From an uncultured Clostridia bacterium (lineage in GTDB: Bacteria > Bacillota > Clostridia > Christensenellales > Borkfalkiaceae), in NCBI GenBank assembly GCA_947176485.1, contig CAMWQS010000002.1:1-40517 (forward strand): a stretch of DNA of 40,517 nucleotides, given 5' to 3'. Positions 35,401 to 40,517 of this stretch are shown in pieces. Within the stretch, counting starts at the first letter, position 1, and the number at the start of each line of letters is the position of its first letter. The position numbers and the translations under genes are program-made. The notes below the pieces were generated by a model. The model had not been told where the DNA came from, ran no database searches, and worked only from the letters and a program-made list of their open reading frames with translations.

Positions 35401-38400
35401 AAATCAAGCCCGTTGAAATCACGGTTGCTTTAAACGACCGCGTAGTAACCTACGGCAACGAGCTTTATCCCTACGAGCTGAACAATTACGACTTGAATAA
35501 TTCAAGCGGGCTCGTCAAGGACGAACAGCTTCAAGTCGCGGTTAAGTACGAGGACGGGAACGGCAAAGCCGTTGACCCCGTGGACGTGGGCGAGTACACG
35601 GTAGTACTTGACTTATCGGGCTGCTACGTTGAAACGGCTTACGGCGAAAACGGCATCGGCAACTACACGATACTCAACGCCGAAAGCGTTACGGCTCAGC
35701 TTACGATTATCCCCAGGGAAATCACGGTAGAGCTTGACCCGATGACGAAGCAGTACGGCGAAGCGTTCAACGGCTCCGACGCGGGCTATCAATTAGTCAG
35801 CGGCGAGATTGTAAACGACGACGATATAAAGGTATCCGTCTATTGCCCCGACGGCGATATCGACGAAAGAACGGCAGTCGGCGAGTATACGCTTGCTATC
35901 GAGCACTGTACGGTTAACGGCGTTTACAATATAACTATAAACGACACGCCTAATCTTATCCACGCATGGAACTACGATATAACCTATATAGAAAGTAAGC
36001 TCACCGTTACAAAACGCGATATAGTGGCGGTTGCGGCAAGCGCGGAAAAAGAAGGCTATTACGACGGCACTGAATTTTCTTGCACCGAATACGCGGGCGC
36101 GTACAGCGAAGATTACGAGTACGGCGTAATGCCTTGGGACGATATCGCGGACGTTCTCGTATACGTTGAAGGTACGGCAAATTCCGTAATCAACGCGGGC
36201 GACTGGGACAACGAAGCGCAGTTTGAAAGCGCGTCTACAAACTATAACGTAGTCAGAACGGACGTCGGTACGCTTACGATTAAGCAAAGACCCGTCACGA
36301 TTACTTTGTTAGAGATAAGCGACCAAACCTACGGCACCCGCCTTACCTACCCCGACGGAACGGAAGAACCCAACTACGGCTATACGGAAGGTTCGTTGGA
36401 AGTGGTAGAGGGCGAAAAGCTTATTATTGCAGTTACCTTCTACGGCTCCGACGGCGAAGAGGCAGACCCCAAAAACGCTGACGATTACATTTACTCCTTC
36501 TATTTGTACGGCAGCGAAGTTCAAGACAGTATCGGCGGCGCGGGTATAGATAACTACGCTATAACCTGCACGGACGAGATAGGCGCAACCGTAAGCAAGC
36601 TCGAGGTTTCCTTGACCCTTCAAGCTTGGACTTCTACCCACTACGACGGAGAGGAGCACGGATACGACGGCGGAATTGACTACGACTTCCCGTACTACGA
36701 AACGATGGAGCTGGGAGTTGATTACTACTCGGTAGTAGGCGACGGGGAAACGCTTATGGACGGCAAGCCGAGGAACGCGGGCGACTACGTTGCTAAGTAT
36801 AACGAGTCGAAGTCCACTATAGGCGGCATCGCACCTGACGTAAACTACGTAATAAATATTAGCCCCGACGGCGGTATTCCCTTTACTATTATTCCTTTAG
36901 ATATTACAATATCTATGGACACGGAAGAATACACGTACGACGGCACGGTTTACGACTATAAAGATTACAACGACAATTTCAGCGTATCCGAAAGGGTAAC
37001 GGGTGAAACGATAGTTCCCGCCGTAAATTATTACGAAGACGCGGAATTCTCAACCCCCGCAACCCCCAAGAACGCGGGCACCTATTACGTCAAGTTCGTA
37101 TCGTTCACCGTTACGGGCACAAACGACGTAGTTGAAAACTACAACTTATTGAACCCCGAAGAGTGGTGCAAGCTCGTAATCAACCGCAGAGAAATTCAAA
37201 TTCAAGCAGTGCTTAACGGCAACGATTTCTTCTCTATCGAGCGTTACGACGATTTGCCCGAAGAAGGCTTTGAAGACTTCACCTTCGTTGAAGAAGATTT
37301 GGCTAATCTTACGCCCGTATATTCCTACGGCTACTTGGGCGTGGACGGAACCTCCGAGCCCCAAGAGGTTGCAAAGGAGGACGTAAACCAGACCAGAGGT
37401 ACTTACGAATTATACGTAGACTTTACCGAAACGGAAGAGGACGGCAACGTACTCGGCAATTACTTAATCACAGAAAACCTGCCCGCCACGCTTGAAGTAA
37501 CCGCAAGAAGGGTTACCGTAGAGGCGGTGTATAACGGAGAGGAACGCCAATACAACGGCGAAGCACTTGAAGCAACCGATTTCAGCTTCAATCACTGGCA
37601 CGGCGATAACAAGAGCGAGTTAGGCTTCTACGACGACTTCGAGGCAGAGTACGAGCTACTGTTTACCAAGGACGGAGAAGAATCTAACGACCTTCCTGTC
37701 AACGCGGGAACCTATTCCGTAAAGATTAGGGTTACCAACGCCGACGAATCGGTATACTTAGTTTCCGATTCCCAAACGGAGGTTACGGTAACTATTTCGA
37801 AGCGCGTGCTCGTTGCTACGGCACACTACGACGCAAGCGAGTTTGAAGGTATCACCTACAACTACGGTTTGTTACCTACTTCGGTTACCGTTACCGACAC
37901 CGACGAAAACGGTGATATAGGTATCCTCGATAAAGACGTCGAAAAAGGCGTTAAGATTGACTTCGTCTTCTACAACGACAAGCTGAGAAAGGAAGTCGTG
38001 TACAACTACGCAGGCGTTGACGAGATAAGGTTTAAGATTGCAGGCGACAAAGACAAAAACTATCAGCTTTCAACCGCAAGCTCGGGCGAAACCTTCACCG
38101 TAAGCCCGGCAAAAATTTACGTAACCCCCGTGGGTCAAACTGCGGACTACGACGAAGTAGGCAAAGTACTTTCACTTGGCGCATTCGACTACTTACTTTG
38201 GGACGAAAACGGAAACGCAATCGAGGAGCTTTACGGCAGCGATACGCTCAGGATAACCCAATCCAGCGGCGAGAACAAAAATCAACGCTATATTGACGTA
38301 GGTATCAGAGGAGTAGAGATTAAGCAAGGCAACCTTGAAGTAACCCACTGCTACGATATTCACTATTCATACGAGGAGGGCAGCCCCCTTCCTGCAAGTG

Positions 38401-39038
38401 CGTTCAAGGCAAGGCTTGCGTTCAATCCCGTGGTAATCAAGTACGAGCAAACTTCGCTCAACTCGGGCAACCCCTTGATGCTTCCTTACCTCGGCAAAGC
38501 GTACGATTTAAGCGTTTACGGCGTAACCAAGAGCAACGCGGGAGATTTCATCAATATAATTGACGGACCCTTCGTCGGCGACTGCACGCTCAGGTACACG
38601 CTCGTTACGGTGGCAGAAGCACGCGAATACGAGAAGTGGATTCAAATCGTAGTATTCGACAGCTACGGAACCAACGTAACCGCACTGTACAGCTTCCAGC
38701 TTCAGAACGCTGACCAATCTAAGATAGTCGTTTACGGCGATTATCTGGACTTCAACCTCGACGCAGGCTGCGATTTCAGCGATGTTACCGAGTCCACGCT
38801 TTACAAGGGCTACTACGTGCTGAACAGCGGCTACACCATCACGGGCTTTACGGACGAAAATCATAAGTACGAAGTCCTCTTAAAGGACGGCGTATTGAGG
38901 GTTATTGTCTTTACCGAGGCGGACGGCGTGCGCACCAACGCAAGCAAAACCTACTCGTTAAGGGTTCCCGACGAGCTTAAAGGTAGCGTAAAGCTTACCA
39001 CTATATCACAAATACTTGCTTCAACTACAATAAACTAA
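26445..39038 (+). CDS. Giant (4197-residue) membrane-anchored YDG/MBG-repeat surface protein
   Basis: A basic N-terminal segment of about 28 residues is followed by one membrane helix (about 29-47) and then some 4150 extracytoplasmic residues. I count about 39-40 repeat junctions of the form G-x-L-T-I-x-x-R-x-I-T-V followed some 10-15 residues later by V-Y-G-E or YDG. That gives roughly 40 beta domains of about 100 residues, most of the MBG (YG-E) type, with YDG types at residues ~330-500 and ~2720-2920. The last ~200 residues are not repeats. There is no LPxTG motif and no C-terminal membrane helix. An AxA sequence after the helix (GGASA) leaves signal cleavage possible. Repeats are strongly diverged at DNA level. 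A fibre or adhesin role is inferred. AAGG precedes the ATG. Confidence 0.85.
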   Translation: MAFVSYDSYKNRIEKLAKFKNFVVKYKFLIMGVLAVILGGASALMATKGMITTDITLSADTYTYGDSYTPTVGTAFLSDVGYEYSVQGSDEWTEQKPVKVGKYSVRAVSNKLVGKGYGTPVDFEILPKKVEFAFGDETSLTYGNKPQRYNVDGLVLSDKIDVNGAAFAYDYHDEADDVSDWTVDVTVAAGSVKIVDKNGNDSSDCYIYETAEKTFALTKRNLPVRLQSSNDIYRGAEISYAGELMSPNLAEGDSIAFETEITQNGSPAKLLDAGTYGVSIKENSIKITKGGSDVTKRYDIGAPQNGTFTVRQRPLTITTQDGNKVYDGKALSNEGATPDNLVTGHKLSPIGVAPSITDVGKIPNAQTFDILDANGVEVSHNYDYQNNYKYGYLTVTPRPLTITTEGGEWEYDGKAHPVTEYNAIGLADGQVLVVNSYASQTAINVDDSGKNSVEYSIAWQSGGDVSRDNYAVTENYGDIKITPIPLRVFTDNGSKPYDGTPLSVETYTVFYAGTHLSGTGSMSLDLTPVGSIPRIINVGTKENAINFAVPNNNYYVKETVNGTLQITQAEITITLDNASCDYGDTLPAPNITISGSGIVGGELFGGDTLTPAFKYLKDGATPASYEAGKTYDISLDTLNSKFTYGNDEPVTQPNYKITSNTSTLTVGTRAITVYLNDTTVTYGNALIYNLGNEEVEGVVGGQTVQVNSSQVVFDISSTMPDAGTYPGKISCPTTAIKISNGTTDVTSNYEVTVEVSTLYISQRPITVHAKDILGVIYGVTPQYEVEVGNYKSITEDGLASGETLTVNNVSYLTTNGIPVDPSDNPDVGTYKIKPSSVSITKSNGDDSLKNYDITPADDGVFTIVERPITIQSATDLDLIYDGTAQYRTGKEVTSELNVLGGHRIEVTKYTTVTDVSEGTVTNELKYAIKDSFNNVVTTNYAITDNFGTLKVNPRPITIQLNNYTAVYGESYAYATGAGNYENTPDLVNGETLEVTKVAYEFGFVVTPNVRDTAYWVRGDTFKVTKANGVPSTGNYKVEWVDGSLEITKRHIEVTLKSDSAIYGNGYAYATAYAGNYAKTKLLDLETGNALVSGEQLKITAVTYEYGTEQYPEVKKDGGGYWIRQDGYEITKGSVDGKGNYEIEWVDGTLTITQRGIYVTLNDIATVKYGEEVKYPEGYKSEMGVLDIHTVTVGATADDMSFNPAGADATFAYPDAGSYTFTCDESYISISDASGKDAKHNYTVNVVKGSLEIEKREITVKPTSYSVVYGENFNYSTNANPNYEKITEGSLANFGGETETLYIFVDLLEFDGFVKKDVGKYTFTPNRYTVTKVDGTTDSSNNYTVVFEEGTLTITPKVIPVELEEVPFVYGEDGHTKKSYAELYAEKITEVTITPAETLKLTFSFTKNGTPADPKDAGDYGVKITNGKTNNYEVVSNDTGKLTISKRQIHPVPYFKTAEYGTTEFIYPSVAANGSTNYDEQFKEFYYNLPAYNEKIEISVSYDISEEVPSVGFYNAICDGVKVYVDGVTGGAIVASGSDGLFETKNYTIFIDEDNFAEKLEITHRKIKVTLNSMPNAVYGDEIAYNAGGETADNLVNGHELTVDPNGIEFDPIGNAIYPNAGRYTITSNENFIKILSGGDEVTTNYEVTEVINGTLTINARKITLTLEDMGEIVYGTKTPVPTITGTVNGDTVTNDEFIYSNITTPTMSSYFESDWLNGGENRYLTVGTYRVSINLKNVRVYTFEYANGAPADTKNYDVQAVQYANLIVKQRPITVELQPFTRVYGQNNSDTLIWQKNGTSTGLSYISDMDINDLISIDNLAAGEGVYSLSLAVYAEGTEDGVVCKNAVKYSVGLSTLVFHYENESSQYTENYEYTLPATVIFEITPKDLTVNLGNLTSAYGEDPFKDYLGKTTTEGLAFGEMLRIYSIFAEKDGVAVDAQYSDVGSYDLNANAKDTYIYPTATSALPIYEGYKNYDITFEGTLKINKRKITVQLYDNEVYYGEDYDYLNIREGAYVGVDGGLATCGEQTETLEITLVDYGFEADVFPNASRLTYPVTNFDCIITKVDGETPGTDNYDIKFTGANLTVNRRPVTITLQSVEDIIYGQDLPMPEYVIKYGEKDGLVGSDKFNPEYLWRESGSNNYYGYAYEPLKGNVGKYGIILYQAFSYFTDADGNEVDNYDIVSESSSNEVTLNITPRPLTIELKDITVEYGLFNSSSAYFTDESIYDLLEITGENKLAFKESFTLAEIQPIKDSDGNRPIMKNVGSYDVELVGLNVLRGDNGTDLIFSTHSNYEFAEDSVLTATVTINAKKIENLNLGTYSFTYGEEEEFREKFTYIAKYPYLAFDETLTLKTFYALDNGGNPISDRLDAGDYTISANQSSAVFSDEYGQTNYEVTFTGTLTVKQREITVVLNALGSVKYGKPLAYATGDGNYRNTPDLVYGEKLEVAVSWSFNGEIIETPKNAGRYDYALDEDNSKIFDEDGNEKSNGIKNYSITCTSKMAVITKYGITLTIYDEEICYGDELQGKSGVFYPIDFSGDDLPYNETVEVAQKYVKVVDGVEVGEVENPTEAGIYKIKYAAHQARNEDGTVSEYVNYSITVDTEGTLTIKPRPITVNTVGLPDVFYGEPVSYPDDLDDYCVVGGDGLVEGEHVAITSVEYYDENGNPVDGVPTATGTYFIVPTGVAIYDDNGNSVSVDNYAITYPVVPDELTTCGTIKIMPILLHLVTVDHTWEYDGKEHSDTGYTLLLIDDAGNITDKEFTLSEEEAKLVKVEESYATIKNAGSVPNEVTYDFSDTNYVIAEPIETGTLTITKREITLITPDCIYMVYDGKTHTPTEDTIVNKIEEHHYLLDYITVQDAGEYEYNTTITDILDEDFVSVKGNYKIEYEHGTLIVKPRPIGLQSDDKEFIYNGEWQYWEGYTQLADEDEADYGLVSGHEIAVTDYTTILTVMQGEVDNDLEYKITDADGNVVTDNYEIKEVNGKLKIKPVEITVALNDRVVTYGNELYPYELNNYDLNNSSGLVKDEQLQVAVKYEDGNGKAVDPVDVGEYTVVLDLSGCYVETAYGENGIGNYTILNAESVTAQLTIIPREITVELDPMTKQYGEAFNGSDAGYQLVSGEIVNDDDIKVSVYCPDGDIDERTAVGEYTLAIEHCTVNGVYNITINDTPNLIHAWNYDITYIESKLTVTKRDIVAVAASAEKEGYYDGTEFSCTEYAGAYSEDYEYGVMPWDDIADVLVYVEGTANSVINAGDWDNEAQFESASTNYNVVRTDVGTLTIKQRPVTITLLEISDQTYGTRLTYPDGTEEPNYGYTEGSLEVVEGEKLIIAVTFYGSDGEEADPKNADDYIYSFYLYGSEVQDSIGGAGIDNYAITCTDEIGATVSKLEVSLTLQAWTSTHYDGEEHGYDGGIDYDFPYYETMELGVDYYSVVGDGETLMDGKPRNAGDYVAKYNESKSTIGGIAPDVNYVINISPDGGIPFTIIPLDITISMDTEEYTYDGTVYDYKDYNDNFSVSERVTGETIVPAVNYYEDAEFSTPATPKNAGTYYVKFVSFTVTGTNDVVENYNLLNPEEWCKLVINRREIQIQAVLNGNDFFSIERYDDLPEEGFEDFTFVEEDLANLTPVYSYGYLGVDGTSEPQEVAKEDVNQTRGTYELYVDFTETEEDGNVLGNYLITENLPATLEVTARRVTVEAVYNGEERQYNGEALEATDFSFNHWHGDNKSELGFYDDFEAEYELLFTKDGEESNDLPVNAGTYSVKIRVTNADESVYLVSDSQTEVTVTISKRVLVATAHYDASEFEGITYNYGLLPTSVTVTDTDENGDIGILDKDVEKGVKIDFVFYNDKLRKEVVYNYAGVDEIRFKIAGDKDKNYQLSTASSGETFTVSPAKIYVTPVGQTADYDEVGKVLSLGAFDYLLWDENGNAIEELYGSDTLRITQSSGENKNQRYIDVGIRGVEIKQGNLEVTHCYDIHYSYEEGSPLPASAFKARLAFNPVVIKYEQTSLNSGNPLMLPYLGKAYDLSVYGVTKSNAGDFINIIDGPFVGDCTLRYTLVTVAEAREYEKWIQIVVFDSYGTNVTALYSFQLQNADQSKIVVYGDYLDFNLDAGCDFSDVTESTLYKGYYVLNSGYTITGFTDENHKYEVLLKDGVLRVIVFTEADGVRTNASKTYSLRVPDELKGSVKLTTISQILASTTIN

Positions 39039-39072
39039 CAGGCTAAAAAGCCATAATCGGAGGAAATTTATT

Positions 39073-40517
39073 ATGAACCGCGGTTTCGGATTTTATTTCG
39101 GCAACGCAATCAAATCGTCTGCAAAGACGCTTTGGCACAAAGGTAATCTAATAAAATATTTCGCTTGGGTGATAATGGAGCTTTTATCTCCGTTCACGGT
39201 AATTCTCGGCGCTATGTTTTCGCTTGCAAATATACGGCAAGCGAAGATAGCCGAGCGGGAGAATACCGTCGATATTCCCCAGTCCTTTAAGTTTGCGTGC
39301 CAAGGAAAGCCGTTCTGGACGATGCTTCTTGCAATCGTTTTGGAGGCGCTTATATTCCTTGCGGGCGTTATTCTTATATTGGTTGCCGGCGCGCTTTTGG
39401 GCGCAATAGGCTACGCAATAAGCTGGTACGTTGAAGATATCGCACCGATTTTGATGATGCTTATCTTCTTTGCACCGGCGGGAATAGTGCTTGCCGTGTA
39501 CTGCGTGATAATGCCCATACTTATGGCACCCACCGCGTACGTAATCGAAACCAACCCCGATATCGGCGCGGCTGACGCAATTTCCATTTGCTTCAACACT
39601 ATGAAAAGCCGCGGCAAGGGCACTTGCTTTTTGAATAGCTTCATTACCGCGCTTATACTGGGCGCAATCCTCGGCTTAGGCGCGGCGATAGAGGTGGTGC
39701 TTGCACTCTTCGTTGACGATATGCGCCTTGCGTTGGTTCTCGGAATACTCGTTGCAATTATATTCTTCGTGGCGTTCGCGCTCGTTGCGCCCACGTTCAC
39801 GCTTGCAAGAAAAATTGCCAACAAAAACCTTTTCGAGGATATCGTTTTAGACCCCGTAAACGCATCCAAGCACACCAGCGGCGTGAACATTAAAAAGTGC
39901 AAGGGCGTCAAGTTCGACCCCGCCGAGTACGAGAACGAGCTTGCCCTCTTGTTCGACGAAACCTACTCCGACAGAATACCCCTTCCCGAAAGCCCTTCGG
40001 CAAGAAGAAAGCGTCAGCTTGAAGAAAGGAAGGCGGCAAAGACGGCGGTAAGCGTGGACTACACCAAAACCCTTTTGGAGGACGACGCGCCTTACACCCC
40101 CGCACCCGTAAAGCCTACGGGCGACGAGGACGGCGACCTTATAACCGTCAGCGACCTTATCCGCGACGTGGATACGGAAACCCCCGCAGAAGCACCCGCG
40201 GAAGCTCCGGTTGAAGAACCCGCAGCGGTTGAGCCCGAAACGGTTGAACCCGCAGCGGAAGAAAATACCGAGACACCCGCCGAGCCCGAACCCGTTAAAG
40301 AGGAGGAGCCCGCAGCGGAAGAGGTAAAGGAAGAGCCCGCCGAGGAGCCCGCGCAAGAGGAAGCGGCGGAAGAGCCCGCAGAAGAGCCCGTTAAAAAGGC
40401 AACCAAGACTACGGCAGCCAAAACCACGGCAACCAAGTCAACTGCAACTAAGACGACCGCAGCTAAAACTACGGCGGCTAAGTCGACGGCGGCAAAGTCA
40501 ACCGCGACTAAATCAAC
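39073..40517 (+). CDS. Multi-pass membrane protein with Glu/Pro-rich and Lys/Ala/Thr-rich tail (partial)
   Basis: The frame is open to the right edge: 481 codons visible, 3' end missing. ATG 39073 follows AGGAGG-type CGGAGGAAA. Residues 1-~260 hold about five or six hydrophobic segments (near 30-52, 83-108, 118-150, 185-210, 215-245) separated by soluble loops, resembling DUF975-like membrane proteins, though I cannot name the family. Residues ~290-360 are charged and soluble. Residues ~375-445 are an acidic segment of E-E-P and P-A-E repeats. The final visible ~40 residues are an A-K-T/A-K-S repeat like the histone H1-type tails of some bacteria. It lies 34 nt after the giant gene and is probably the same operon. 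The tail is likely cytoplasmic. Confidence 0.75.
   Translation, partial: MNRGFGFYFGNAIKSSAKTLWHKGNLIKYFAWVIMELLSPFTVILGAMFSLANIRQAKIAERENTVDIPQSFKFACQGKPFWTMLLAIVLEALIFLAGVILILVAGALLGAIGYAISWYVEDIAPILMMLIFFAPAGIVLAVYCVIMPILMAPTAYVIETNPDIGAADAISICFNTMKSRGKGTCFLNSFITALILGAILGLGAAIEVVLALFVDDMRLALVLGILVAIIFFVAFALVAPTFTLARKIANKNLFEDIVLDPVNASKHTSGVNIKKCKGVKFDPAEYENELALLFDETYSDRIPLPESPSARRKRQLEERKAAKTAVSVDYTKTLLEDDAPYTPAPVKPTGDEDGDLITVSDLIRDVDTETPAEAPAEAPVEEPAAVEPETVEPAAEENTETPAEPEPVKEEEPAAEEVKEEPAEEPAQEEAAEEPAEEPVKKATKTTAAKTTATKSTATKTTAAKTTAAKSTAAKSTATKS

Noticed and set aside
26600-38870. Numerous long antisense ORFs within the giant gene, up to 311 codons
   Set aside because: They have no ribosome binding sites or recognisable families. 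They arise from the biased, repetitive codon pattern of the sense strand.
1-40517. CRISPR arrays, transposases, integrases, tRNA or rRNA genes
   Set aside because: None was seen. The short dispersed elements are not regularly spaced, and no recombinase-like protein is encoded.

Overview
The window looks like one end of a contig from an uncultivated anaerobic gut-type Firmicute (class Clostridia; order not fixed, something near Christensenellales is my guess). The basis is purine-rich Shine-Dalgarno sites, several near-perfect TTGACA-17-TATAAT promoters, intrinsic terminators with U-tracts, lipoprotein signal peptides and the gene content. Bases 2-34 are not genomic: they match the Illumina/Nextera read-1 transposase adapter at 30 of 33 positions, so the contig begins with untrimmed adapter.

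Region 1 (64-6054) is housekeeping. An rRNA methyltransferase gene and an RluA-type pseudouridine synthase gene overlap on the + strand. They converge on a compact - strand operon: fruK, phosphopantetheinyl transferase, mtnN, luxS, ung and apgM-like. mtnN and luxS make up the SAH-detoxification/AI-2 branch. Region 2 (6112-6599) is a tmRNA gene with its own promoter and terminator. Its 3' part codes for a 23-residue tag ending in ACAA. Region 3 (6610-11836) holds two divergent surface lipoproteins: an M6-type zinc metalloprotease with a (GT)15 linker, and a modular Ig-like protein behind a strong promoter and a hairpin-rich leader. Region 4 (11895-15760) holds an SDR oxidoreductase and a VUT/YhhQ-type transporter behind a structured leader, an unknown membrane protein, an Amidase_6-type protein and a low-molecular-weight tyrosine phosphatase. 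Seven copies of a short dispersed element (core CCCCCATATATG plus GCAAATAACGCG) lie between 384 and 15167. Three of them are read in frame inside genes.

Region 5 (15825-40517, open at the right edge) is the notable part. One strong promoter precedes seven co-directional, tightly spaced genes. They encode (1) a membrane protein joining a degenerate GH3-like domain, a two-helix membrane hairpin and a degenerate AAA+ domain; (2) and (4) two membrane-anchored McrB-like AAA+ ATPases whose last 371 residues are identical but whose membrane anchors differ; (3) between them, a DUF2357/McrC-like protein ending in a long coiled coil with no nuclease; (5) and (6) two membrane-anchored surface proteins made of YDG/MBG-type beta repeats, about 8 in a 744-residue protein and about 40 in a 4197-residue giant; and (7) a multi-pass membrane protein with an acidic Glu/Pro-rich segment and a Lys/Ala/Thr repeat tail, cut by the window edge. 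My inference is that this is an undescribed envelope system: a membrane-bound McrB-like motor with a coiled-coil adaptor and a dead AAA+ subunit, built around export, assembly or mechanical control of a giant surface fibre. It does not look like a restriction system, because no nuclease is visible.
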